The notes: generated by a model from the letters alone, not told the origin. Positions 1 through 5,617 are shown, counted from the first letter of the stretch. The stretch: DNA of 6,472 nucleotides from an uncultured Fidelibacterota bacterium (GCA_937862595.1 CALMFL010000129.1:1-6472), one strand, 5' to 3'. Numbers and translations: made by a program.

Positions 1-1
1 C

Positions 2-157
2 GGAACGGTGACCCTGGGAACAACCGCACACTTTGAAGGTATTGTTCTGAGCCAAACTTCAATCATACTGAATACCGGTTCGACAATGAACGGAAGGCTG
101 TTGGCCCAATCCGCGATCGCTCTGGATCAGAGTACGGTTACACAACCTACCCCTTAA
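2..157 (+). CDS. C-terminal end of an ice-binding-like (DUF3494) protein, 5' partial
   Basis: Reading from base 2 gives 51 codons and a TAA stop at 155-157. The peptide contains short beta-helix-like rungs: GTVTLGTTAHFEGIVLSQ, then SIILNTGSTMNGRLLAQ, then a closing segment with ALDQSTVT. This pattern (G-T/S-x-F-x-G-x-I/V-L-x-Q followed by T/S-I-x-L-N-T-G-x-x-x-N-G-R-x-L-A) is the typical end of the DUF3494 domain. That family covers secreted antifreeze or ice-adhesion proteins and many proteins of unknown role in non-polar bacteria and archaea, where adhesion is often assumed. The N-terminus, signal peptide and any partner domains lie upstream of the window. There is no C-terminal anchor or sorting signal after the domain; the protein ends almost at once with QPTP. 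The family call rests on pattern recognition of one short segment, so ice binding itself is not claimed. Confidence 0.8.
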   Translation, partial: GTVTLGTTAHFEGIVLSQTSIILNTGSTMNGRLLAQSAIALDQSTVTQPTP

Positions 158-181
158 TGTTTGAGGGATGGCATCATACAC

Positions 182-240
182 CCCGGCAACGGAACCAGAG
201 ATGAATTCTCCTATAAAAGTTCCGTTGTCTGGGTTTGTAA
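182..240 (+). terminator. Long stem-loop after the ice-binding-like gene, possible terminator
   Basis: CAACGGAAC (187-195) pairs perfectly with GTTCCGTTG (219-227). The stem extends outward with one bulge to CCC (182-184) against GGG (231-233). Inside the 23-nt loop a small GAGA/TCTC hairpin (198-210) can also form. A T-rich but interrupted stretch follows (to about 245). It begins 25 nt after the stop codon, so it could end the upstream transcript, although the loop is longer than in a classic intrinsic terminator. The rest of 158-361 shows no convincing gene. Confidence 0.4.
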
Positions 241-288
241 TTTTCACGGGTGAATACAGAAAGTGAACGTTTAGAAGAAAGAACACCC

Positions 289-299
289 GGATCCGCAAA
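289..299 (+). repeat. Left arm of an 11-bp inverted repeat flanking the small membrane gene
   Basis: GGATCCGCAAA here is exactly the reverse complement of TTTGCGGATCC at 635-645. The two arms enclose the complete 362-628 gene with its ribosome binding site. The match stops exactly at 11 bp on both sides. Confidence 0.5.
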
Positions 300-361
300 A
301 TTACAGGTAATCGGTTGGATTGTCTTTTTGTGTACCGACAATAATATAAAGGAGAATTAAA

Positions 362-628
362 ATGACACGATTTAGTACATCATCTCTCGGGGTTGGCGGC
401 TTAGGGCTGCTTGTTGGCGGGTTCATCGGTTTTTTATCCCGCCCGGCGGGTGTCCTTACCGGGAAACTGCCGTTTTTCCATGTGCTCACGCGCGGAGCGA
501 CCTATGAAGGGGTTGATCAGGTCCTGATCAGTCTGGCGCAGGAATCTTTCAACATCATGCTGACGGGCGCCGTCATTGGCGCAGTTGTGGGCATCGTACT
601 GGGATATTTCATCATCACGAAAAGATGA
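362..628 (+). CDS. Small two-helix membrane protein, unknown function
   Basis: The 88-residue product is not one I recognise. It has two hydrophobic glycine-rich segments, at about residues 9-27 and 65-85, joined by a polar linker of roughly 37 residues (GKLPFFHVLTRGATYEGVDQ onward), and a short basic tail (ITKR). This predicts a helical hairpin in the cytoplasmic membrane; both helices carry G-x-x-x-G-like spacing, which favours tight helix packing. The start is well supported: AAAGGAG at 348-354 lies 7 nt before the ATG. No signal-peptide cleavage site is evident. It is probably transcribed alone, since the next gene downstream lies on the other strand with its stop codon facing this one. 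It could be a holin-like or small channel-like protein, or a membrane subunit of something encoded elsewhere, but nothing here decides that. Confidence 0.75.
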   Translation: MTRFSTSSLGVGGLGLLVGGFIGFLSRPAGVLTGKLPFFHVLTRGATYEGVDQVLISLAQESFNIMLTGAVIGAVVGIVLGYFIITKR

Positions 629-645
629 TCCGTCTTTGCGGATCC
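627..645 (+). terminator. Short hairpin overlapping the stop codon; right arm of the inverted repeat
   Basis: GATCCG (627-632) and CGGATC (639-644) form a perfect 6-bp stem with a TCTTTG loop, beginning inside the TGA stop of the membrane gene. No T-run follows on the plus strand, so termination is doubtful. TTTGCGGATCC (635-645) is also the right arm that matches 289-299 in inverted orientation. The remaining DNA to 767 shows no gene. Confidence 0.3.
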
Positions 646-767
646 CATATGTACAGAACTTCGGCTTAAACGCTGGGGATATTGTTGTTCAAATAAACCC
701 TTACGGCGTTTTTGGTATAAGAAAATCGGATCAATTCTAACTGTCAATCATCGAAAAGCTTCCGGGC

Positions 768-1676
768 TTAGGGCGTAAGTTCGCTCTCAATATCGTCCAT
801 AATGTCATCCCGTACGTCGCCGCCTTCCGGGGTGGGGTACAGCATGCCGACATGCACCATCCCTTCATACTCATTGTAGTCGAAAGGGATCTTCAGCTTT
901 TTAGCCATTTTATGCAGTTTCCGGCAATCCGCGGCCATGATGTCGTGGGTCCCGACGTAAAGGGATATCGGAGCAAGTCCCGTAAGCTTTCCGTAGATCG
1001 GACTTACAAGATAATGTTTCGTGCCGAGCGTGCCGGCATAGGATTTCCCCGCTTCAAGGATTGCGGGTATGTTCAGGATCGGGTCGTCGTCGTCCAGTTT
1101 CCGGATGGCGGGATTGGTCAGGGTGACATCCACGCAGGGGGACAGCAGAATAAGCTGTTCCGGCTGTTCGATCTTCTTTTCCGACAGGAGCTGCGCCAGC
1201 GCAAGGGTCATGCCGCCGCCGGCGGAATCGCCCATTATGGTCACATTCTCCGCACCGATCCGTTTAATAAGATCCGTATACAGCTTCAGCAGCATCTTAA
1301 AAACATACTTTGCATGGTATTCCGGCGCAAGGGGGTAATCCGGAGCGATCACGGCCGCATGCGTGTTGTCGACGATGGAATCCATGAACATCCAGTGCGG
1401 CGCCAGAAAATTGTTCATGTAGGACCCGCCGTGCAAATAGATAATATGTTTCACGTCGGGGTCTGTTTTGGGGCGGATCACCCAGACGGCATGTTTCAGG
1501 CGCTTATCGCTGGAGATATGATATTTAGAGAACATATGCGGAAGCGGCCGGGCCGGCATTGCATTGCCCAGCATCGTCAGGTATTTTGAAAAAAGGCTCT
1601 CGTCTTTAACCCCCGAGGCGCGTAAAACAACCTCAAGAAGACGGCTTGTGAAACTTTGCTGCTGATTTTTATTCAT
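768..1676 (-). CDS. Alpha/beta-hydrolase of the hormone-sensitive lipase (HSL) esterase family
   Basis: The 302-residue product is expected to hydrolyse carboxylic esters in the cytoplasm, usually of short to medium acyl chains. The oxyanion-hole motif HGG is at residues 82-84, the family motif YPLAPEY at 114-120, and the nucleophile elbow GDSAGG at 149-154, with Ser151 as nucleophile. Asp245 (THDIMAAD) and His275 (GMVHVG) complete the triad with normal spacing. The first 50 residues match the helical cap that HSL esterases carry over the active site. There is no signal peptide. It is the last gene of a minus-strand cluster, 100 nt after the FAD oxidoreductase. An in-frame TGA lies two codons before the ATG, which fixes the ORF start; GAGGT directly abuts the ATG, an unusually short spacing, so translation may be weak or begin elsewhere. 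Natural substrate unknown; removal of an ester from the pathway product or substrate is a guess from context. Confidence 0.9.
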   Translation of the reverse strand: MNKNQQQSFTSRLLEVVLRASGVKDESLFSKYLTMLGNAMPARPLPHMFSKYHISSDKRLKHAVWVIRPKTDPDVKHIIYLHGGSYMNNFLAPHWMFMDSIVDNTHAAVIAPDYPLAPEYHAKYVFKMLLKLYTDLIKRIGAENVTIMGDSAGGGMTLALAQLLSEKKIEQPEQLILLSPCVDVTLTNPAIRKLDDDDPILNIPAILEAGKSYAGTLGTKHYLVSPIYGKLTGLAPISLYVGTHDIMAADCRKLHKMAKKLKIPFDYNEYEGMVHVGMLYPTPEGGDVRDDIMDDIESELTP

Positions 1677-1742
1677 ACCTCAGCATACGACAATAAGATG
1701 GAAATTGAAAGATAAGAATCAATGAGCTGTTTCCCGTTTTTG

Positions 1743-1760
1743 CGGCGTGTTGATCCGCCG
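1743..1760 (-). other. Hairpin in the gap between oxidoreductase and esterase genes
   Basis: CGGCG and CGCCG form a 5-bp GC stem with an 8-nt loop in the 100-nt gap between the two genes. On the minus-strand RNA it is followed by A residues rather than U residues, so it is not a standard terminator. It could protect the upstream mRNA or reduce read-through into the esterase gene. Confidence 0.25.
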
Positions 1761-1776
1761 ATCTCTACAGGATGGC

Positions 1777-3384
1777 TTATAGCTGCTTCAGGACCCTGTC
1801 CGCCGCCAGTTTTCCGGTCAGGACGGCGATGGGGAGGCCGGAGGGACTGTAGGACCACTGGCCGGCCTGGCAGATACGGGGTAGCGGCGTTTTCATGGAA
1901 CTGAACATTTTGGTCAGCTTGTGGATGACGGGAATGCGCGGGTTGGTGAAGGCCCACCCGGTGATGGCGCCGTCCGTACTGCCGGAGATGCGTTCGAGGC
2001 TCAGGGGGGTTGAGGCGAAACGGGCGTCGATGTCGGCGGAAAGTCCGGGGAACACGCTGTCCTCAAGCGCCCGGACCATGCAGTCCGAAGCGAAATCCTT
2101 GAACTCTTCATACCAGCCGGCCTCACGGACCATGGCTGCGAGCCGGTGGTCGAAGAGGGTGCTGACGATGATCCCGGTCTTGCCGTCGGGGGCCAGCGCG
2201 GGATCCCGAAGAACGGGGAAGGAGATCTCATAGGTGTTCAGGCGGAAAAAGGCGTCGAGGTAGGCCTTGACGGTTTCCTTCGCTTCCGCGGGCGTGAAAG
2301 CTCCCGGATCTTCGAGGAGGCGGTCAAGATCATCGGAGTGCGCCCGGGATAAGCCGGCCATGTCCGGCGTATGGAAAAAATGCGCGCTGCAGATCTTTTC
2401 AAAGTACTCTTTTTCCCGGTTCACGGCAAGGTAAAGGGTGAAAACGGAATCGCCGCCTTTCAGGGGACGCAGGGTCTCCCGCCGTTCGAGAACGGTTTTT
2501 TTTAGGCGTTTCGCGCGGAGCGCTTCCGGGGGGATCGCGTTGTAAAGCTGCTTCAGGTCCGCCGCCCAGACCAGGCCGCCATAAGCGGTCGTCCCGCCCT
2601 TGTCGTCGGTGACGGTGCGACGTTCCGGGTCGACGCTGCAAATGACCGTGCCGGTCCGGATCACGCCCCCGTGCTCCCGGATATAGGCGTCGATCCTTTT
2701 CGTGAGGATCCCCGTTCCGCCTTTCGGATAGTGGTAATCGAGGTAGAGGGAAAAATAGCTCAGGGCGAAAAAGGCGGGGGTCTTTTGAAAGAAATGCTGG
2801 ACGATGATATCGATCAGCGGCTGATGGTCCGTAAACTTGCGGATATACTCGTCGACGGGCTCGTTCAGACGGAGAATTTTGCCGATCGAGAACAGGTACT
2901 TGACGAGCCAGGGAAGCAGGACCTTCCGAAGGTAAGCCGGATCGCCCTTAAGGTCCATGAACACCGGATTATCGATCCCGTACAATATGTCCATATATCC
3001 CATGATCTTTTCGATCTCGGCCATGATCCTGCCGATCTCGCGGGTATGTCCGGGGAATTTGCTGCAGAGAAACATATGGTAGTCTTTGAGACTGCCCGCA
3101 TCCTTCAGTTTCAGCACGTCCGTTTCGAGGCCGACGGAAACGCGGCTTTGGGTAAACGCCATGTCAATGCCCAGCTGACGCAGCATGGGGAACACGATGC
3201 CGGAATTCTCGATCGAACGGATCCCGCCGTCAAAGGTAAAGCCCCGATAGTCAAATGAATTGACCAGACCGCCGGTCGCGGCTTCTTTTTCAAACAGCGC
3301 CACGGACTTTCCCGCACGCGCAAGGTATGCGGCGGCCGTGAGGCCGGCGATGCCTCCGCCGACAACGACCGCATCGAATTTCAT
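1777..3384 (-). CDS. CrtI/retinol-saturase-like FAD-dependent oxidoreductase
   Basis: A 535-residue flavoprotein of the phytoene desaturase / all-trans-retinol 13,14-reductase superfamily. The N-terminus is a Rossmann FAD site: G9-x-G11-x-x-G14 in VVVGGGIAG, acidic Glu32 in LFEKE for the ribose, then TGGLVNSFDYRGFTFDGG, the usual second FAD contact. The middle has the family's YPKGGTGIL motif and the C-terminus ends with AGQWSYSPSGLPIAVLTGKL, the last FAD-binding helix. These enzymes reduce or desaturate polyene or isoprenoid substrates, often associated with membranes. I chose the ATG at 3384 over the in-frame ATG at 3405: TGAGGGA (3391-3397) sits 6 nt before it, and MKFDAVVVGGG matches the normal family N-terminus. 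The gene begins 23 nt after the dehydrogenase stop codon, so they are very likely cotranscribed. Whether it saturates, desaturates or isomerises its substrate cannot be told from sequence. Confidence 0.9.
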   Translation of the reverse strand: MKFDAVVVGGGIAGLTAAAYLARAGKSVALFEKEAATGGLVNSFDYRGFTFDGGIRSIENSGIVFPMLRQLGIDMAFTQSRVSVGLETDVLKLKDAGSLKDYHMFLCSKFPGHTREIGRIMAEIEKIMGYMDILYGIDNPVFMDLKGDPAYLRKVLLPWLVKYLFSIGKILRLNEPVDEYIRKFTDHQPLIDIIVQHFFQKTPAFFALSYFSLYLDYHYPKGGTGILTKRIDAYIREHGGVIRTGTVICSVDPERRTVTDDKGGTTAYGGLVWAADLKQLYNAIPPEALRAKRLKKTVLERRETLRPLKGGDSVFTLYLAVNREKEYFEKICSAHFFHTPDMAGLSRAHSDDLDRLLEDPGAFTPAEAKETVKAYLDAFFRLNTYEISFPVLRDPALAPDGKTGIIVSTLFDHRLAAMVREAGWYEEFKDFASDCMVRALEDSVFPGLSADIDARFASTPLSLERISGSTDGAITGWAFTNPRIPVIHKLTKMFSSMKTPLPRICQAGQWSYSPSGLPIAVLTGKLAADRVLKQL

Positions 3385-3390
3385 GATCGT

Positions 3391-3397
3391 TCCCTCA
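3391..3397 (-). promoter_or_regulatory. Ribosome binding site that fixes the oxidoreductase start
   Basis: TGAGGGA on the minus strand is followed by ACGATC and then ATG at 3384. The upstream in-frame ATG at 3405 would place this site inside the coding region and lies only 2 nt after the previous stop codon, so the internal ATG is preferred. Confidence 0.65.
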
Positions 3398-3407
3398 GAG
3401 GCCATTG

Positions 3408-4334
3408 CTATTTTCCGCCGGGGTAATTTGTCATCTTGTCGCTGATCTCAAACACGAATTTGCCGAGCGTCCGGTTCATTGCATGCGGCGCGGGGACTTC
3501 TTCGTTCGTCAGGTTGAAGAATTTTCCGCTGGTTTCCGCAAGCTCGGGGCTGGCGGACAGGTAATGCAGGGCGTCTCCCGCGATCTCGGGCTCCTTTAAA
3601 AAATGCCAGAGGATCTTGTGCAGGTAAAAACGGTAGAAGGCGCCGTTATTGTTGCCGATATTGCTCCGTACCGCGCCGGGATGCATGGCGTTGATCGTAA
3701 CGCCGGTCCCTTTCAGCATATCGTTGAACTCCCACATTGTCAGGAGCTGCGCCGTCTTGGCCGCGCCGTATCCCCCCAGTCCGATATACGGCCGCTTTTC
3801 CCAGTTCAGGTCGTTGACATTCAGTCCGTTGAAGCGGTGTCCTTCCGAATTGACCTGAATGATACGCGAGGGCGCGCTGTCGATCATGCGATCCAGCATC
3901 AGCCGGGTGATCAGGAAAGAGGCAAGATGGTTGACGCAGAACACGGTCTCGTACCCGGCTTCCGTCAGGGTCCGGTGCGTAAAGTGCACCCCGGCGCTGT
4001 TGATCAGGATATGGATCTTGGGATAGGCTGCGAGGACGGACTCCACGGCGCTGCGGACCTCGCCGAGACGCGTGAAGTCCGCGATGCGGTAATCCGCCCT
4101 GACACCGGAGATGCTCCGGATCTCTTCGCTGAGCGCTTCGGCTTTCTCCGCGCTCCGGGCGATCATGACGATGCGCGCGCCCGCCCGGGCAAGATAGATC
4201 GCGCCCTGATAACCGACCCCGGACGTGGCGCCGGTGATCAGGCAAATTTTTCCGTCCAGCCCTGCGGCGGTGTGTTTTTGGGGTAATCGGCTGTTCGTGA
4301 TGAACTTCAGTTCATCGGGCAGTTCAAATGCCAT
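3408..4334 (-). CDS. Short-chain dehydrogenase/reductase, retinol-dehydrogenase-like
   Basis: The 308-residue product is a classical-fold SDR that interconverts an alcohol and a ketone or aldehyde using NAD(P). The cofactor motif TGATSGVG is at residues 34-41, Arg60 follows beta-2 (favouring NADP), and Asp86 contacts adenine. The structural motif is NSAG (112-115) instead of the usual NNAG. The catalytic residues are Asn135 (VNHLASF), Ser163 (VNSEGH), Tyr189 and Lys193 (YGAAK). HPGAVRSNIG (218-227) and the overall length resemble the retinol dehydrogenase 11-14 / WW-domain oxidoreductase branch rather than FabG. An N-terminal extension of about 25 residues precedes the Rossmann fold, with no clear membrane anchor. 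AGGAG (4342-4346) lies 7 nt before the ATG and overlaps the previous stop codon, a sign of translational coupling. The substrate is probably hydrophobic and shared with the adjacent flavoprotein (inference). Confidence 0.9.
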   Translation of the reverse strand: MAFELPDELKFITNSRLPQKHTAAGLDGKICLITGATSGVGYQGAIYLARAGARIVMIARSAEKAEALSEEIRSISGVRADYRIADFTRLGEVRSAVESVLAAYPKIHILINSAGVHFTHRTLTEAGYETVFCVNHLASFLITRLMLDRMIDSAPSRIIQVNSEGHRFNGLNVNDLNWEKRPYIGLGGYGAAKTAQLLTMWEFNDMLKGTGVTINAMHPGAVRSNIGNNNGAFYRFYLHKILWHFLKEPEIAGDALHYLSASPELAETSGKFFNLTNEEVPAPHAMNRTLGKFVFEISDKMTNYPGGK

Positions 4335-4344
4335 GTGCTGTCTC

Positions 4345-4812
4345 CTAACCGAATTTTCGTTTTAAAAAACGCCGGTATATCTTGTTCCAGTGCGGGATAT
4401 TGTTGAAAATATCCCCCCACATGTCGTAATAGTCCCGCTGACGGATGATGATGCCGTCCTCGTTCAGGGTCAGTTTGCTGGCGCCGTATAAGGGCGTATT
4501 GGGATATTTTTTAAAGGACATGGTCATGATCCATTCAAAAATAATGATATTGCCTTCCTGTGCAATGGAGAGGATATCCATGTTCAGGCTCTGGCAGCGC
4601 TCCGTCAGGCGGTTGCAGACGCCGAGGAAAGCTTCCTTGCCCTCGACTTTCTGAATGGAATCCTGGAAAACGATATCGTCATGATAATAGGGAAAAATAT
4701 GCGACCAGTCCGGCTTCCCCTCGGTATTGTAGGTTTTGGACCAAAGTTCCCGGACACGCTCACAGTCCAGAGGCGGTAAATCCGCAAGTCTGAGGTCATC
4801 CTTATTGTTCAC
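4345..4812 (-). CDS. NTF2-like / SnoaL-like fold protein, GTG start
   Basis: The 155-residue product fits the SnoaL-like branch of the NTF2 cone fold: an N-terminal helical part (RVRELWSKTYNT), the segment WSHIFPYYHDDIVFQDSIQKVEGKEAF (36-62) that in this family lines the pocket, beta strands around IIIFEWIMTMSF (89-100), a strand with LTLNEDGIIIRQRDYYD (114-130), and a basic tail (YRRFLKRKFG). Such proteins act as small-molecule isomerases, cyclases, epoxide hydrolases or non-catalytic ligand binders. Asp46, Asp51 and Asp127-Asp130 are candidates for pocket acids, but I cannot assign a mechanism. The start is GTG, with a strong AGGAGG (4818-4823) 5 nt upstream. It is the first gene of the cluster and its stop overlaps the next gene's ribosome binding site. 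It may process the same substrate as the dehydrogenase and flavoprotein downstream. Confidence 0.85.
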   Translation of the reverse strand: MNNKDDLRLADLPPLDCERVRELWSKTYNTEGKPDWSHIFPYYHDDIVFQDSIQKVEGKEAFLGVCNRLTERCQSLNMDILSIAQEGNIIIFEWIMTMSFKKYPNTPLYGASKLTLNEDGIIIRQRDYYDMWGDIFNNIPHWNKIYRRFLKRKFG

Positions 4813-4838
4813 TGCGTCCTCCTGTGATTGATTGATAA

Positions 4839-4866
4839 ATTATACGGATATTAAAAATAAATTCAA
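4839..4866 (-). promoter_or_regulatory. Candidate sigma-70 promoter of the NTF2/SDR/oxidoreductase operon
   Basis: On the minus strand, TTGAAT (4861-4866) is followed by a 16-nt AT-rich spacer and a perfect TATAAT (4839-4844). Initiation would fall near 4832, leaving a leader of about 20 nt with AGGAGG before the GTG start. The -10 is consensus and the -35 matches 4 of 6. Confidence 0.55.
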
Positions 4867-4896
4867 AAACTTTATTCTATGGACAATTCGTTTCGC

Positions 4897-4927
4897 ATTT
4901 TATTTGATTTTCTGTTGATCATGTCAA
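4897..4927 (-). promoter_or_regulatory. Second, upstream promoter candidate with a palindrome over its -35
   Basis: TTGACA (4922-4927, perfect) and TAAAAT (4897-4902, 5 of 6) stand 19 nt apart on the minus strand, a little longer than ideal. An inverted repeat GTTGA-TCATG-TCAAC (4914-4928) covers the -35 box and could be an operator. This is weaker than the promoter at 4839-4866. Confidence 0.3.
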
Positions 4928-4985
4928 CCGGACTTGCCTTTTCCAGCAAATCCCGCCTTATTATCCCGAGCCCAGAAGTTCCGGT

Positions 4986-5007
4986 GGAGGGCGGTTGCAC
5001 CCCCTCC
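4986..5007. repeat. GC-rich hairpin at the edge of the repeat patch
   Basis: GGAGGG (4986-4991) pairs with CCCTCC (5002-5007) across a 10-nt loop. No T-run follows on either strand. It borders the degenerate repeats at 5011-5124. The DNA from 4930 to 5145 holds no gene, only this hairpin and those repeats; the open frames that cross it read repeat DNA. Confidence 0.35.
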
Positions 5008-5010
5008 TTG

Positions 5011-5124
5011 TGTCATCCAGGACGGTGACAACACCCAACCCCTCGTGTCATCCCGGAAAACAATCCGGAGGTCAACCCACCATGTCATCCCGGAAAACGA
5101 TCCAGCGGATCGTTTATCCGGGAT
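5011..5124. repeat. Three degenerate TGTCATCC-headed repeat units
   Basis: TGTCATCC begins at 5011, 5046 and 5083, giving spacings of 35 and 37 nt. The second and third units share 20 of 21 bases (TGTCATCCCGGAAAAC, A or G, then ATCC). The first unit is more decayed but keeps TGTCATCC-GGA at its head and CAACCC near its tail, like the second. Unit 1 also contains its own small inverted repeat, TGTCATC (5011-5017) against GGTGACA. This resembles accumulation of dispersed palindromic elements rather than a CRISPR array, because units are few, diverged and palindromic. Confidence 0.7.
5087..5124. repeat. Long near-perfect palindrome (REP/MITE-like)
   Basis: ATCCCGGAAAACGATCC (5087-5103) and GGATCGTTTATCCGGGAT (5107-5124) form a 17-bp stem with a single one-base bulge and an AGC loop. 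It is the intact version of the repeat at 5046. A palindrome this long would form a strong hairpin in RNA from either strand. It directly borders the decayed GIY-YIG gene start. Confidence 0.8.
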
Positions 5125-5145
5125 CTCTGCGAGTATCACGATCCC

Positions 5146-5229
5146 CGGTAGTATTCCTCGATATTCTTTGTATTGCCGGTATAATAGTTGTCCTGAATAT
5201 TTTTCTTCAGAGAATGTATACGTATCCAT
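5146..5229 (-). pseudogene. Decayed 5' fragment of a second GIY-YIG nuclease gene
   Basis: The minus strand from the ATG at 5229 aligns base by base with the start of the GIY-YIG gene at 5579. A 21-bp block (5166-5186 here, 5514-5534 there) has only one mismatch. Translation needs one frameshift: YVYIL in one frame, then after a 1-nt deletion LKKNIQDNYYTGNTKNIEEYY in another, against YVYILRSKNNKDTYYTGITKDVEKRL in the other copy. A stop follows soon after and similarity ends near 5148, next to the palindrome at 5087-5124. Only about a third of the gene remains. TAGGAG still sits 5 nt before its ATG and overlaps the stop codon of the neighbouring copy. The open frame 5229-4924 is not a real protein: it joins this fragment to repeat sequence in the wrong frame. 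Confidence 0.8.
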
Positions 5230-5237
5230 CTACACTC

Positions 5238-5579
5238 CTACTTCCCGAAGTGCCGGAAATTCGATGCTAAAGCCATGCATGCCGGCCGCAGGACTGCTGC
5301 GCCGTAGCCTTGGGGCCTTGGCGTAGTGGGAAATGCTATCGTAAATGTTTTTTTTGCGAAAGCCCGTCCGGAACCGGTTTTCAGATATTTCTCAAATTCA
5401 TGTGCTTTTGTTGAATCGAAAAATGCAATATATGTAATTAATTCCCAAGGTTTAAACTTTGCGGAATGCGGTGATTGCCCCGAATTATGATGTTGTAGTC
5501 TTTTCTCAACATCCTTTGTAATGCCGGTATAATATGTATCCTTATTATTCTTACTTCTGAGAATATATACGTATTTCAT
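5238..5579 (-). CDS. Small GIY-YIG nuclease-family protein with a frameshifted C-terminus
   Basis: The product belongs to the small single-domain GIY-YIG (UvrC N-terminal / YhbQ-like) family of putative nucleases. KYVYILRS (2-9) holds the GIY strand, YYTG (16-19) the YIG strand, Arg27 and Glu61/Glu63 (HEFEKYLK) are candidate catalytic residues, and KTGSGRAFAKK (67-77) is the usual C-terminal motif. I start at 5579 because family members begin here; the frame is open to 5741, but that part reads tRNA and repeat DNA. The ribosome binding site is weak (GGGGA, 12-13 nt away). After AFAKK the frame continues 36 residues through repeat DNA to 5238. Removing one base from the A8 run (T8 at 5348-5355 on the plus strand) gives AFAKKHLR and a stop at 5336-5338, an 80-residue protein of normal family form. 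So this copy has an extra A, by mutation or sequencing error. It is much more AT-rich than the metabolic genes. Biological role unknown. Confidence 0.8.
   Translation of the reverse strand: MKYVYILRSKNNKDTYYTGITKDVEKRLQHHNSGQSPHSAKFKPWELITYIAFFDSTKAHEFEKYLKTGSGRAFAKKTFTIAFPTTPRPQGYGAAVLRPACMALASNFRHFGK
5294..5313. repeat. Left direct repeat flanking the GIY-YIG gene
   Basis: CTGCTG plus GCCGTAGCCTTGG (5301-5313), with one extra C between them, matches 5667-5685 in direct orientation. The match is 13 of 13 in the core and continues through CTGCTG with a 1-base indel. Immediately after it, GCCTTGG is repeated, so this end looks rearranged relative to the right copy. Confidence 0.6.
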
Positions 5580-5617
5580 GTATCCGTCCCCACAGACATG
5601 ATCAATAACCGCCTTCG

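Noticed and set aside
59..298. 79-codon minus-strand open frame with a protein-like middle (NPDNGTFIGEFISGSVAG).
   Set aside because: It runs antisense through the ice-binding-like coding sequence and its terminator-like stem, has no good ribosome binding site, and matches no family I know.
852..1589. 245-codon plus-strand open frame.
   Set aside because: It lies wholly antisense to the esterase gene, whose full catalytic triad and family motifs show the minus strand is coding.
5011..5124. CRISPR-like periodicity of 35-37 nt.
   Set aside because: There are only three units, they are diverged from one another, the repeat part is a palindrome rather than a constant direct repeat with unique spacers, and no cas gene is nearby.
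4934..5326. 130-codon plus-strand open frame.
   Set aside because: It reads through repeats, the palindrome and the antisense of the GIY-YIG fragment; composition and low-quality translation indicate a chance frame.
5325..5335. AGTGGGAAAT near the left repeat as a remnant of the tRNA 3' end (AGTGGAGAAT), which would mark an attachment site.
   Set aside because: The match is too short and imperfect, does not continue into the tRNA T arm, and no integrase gene is present.
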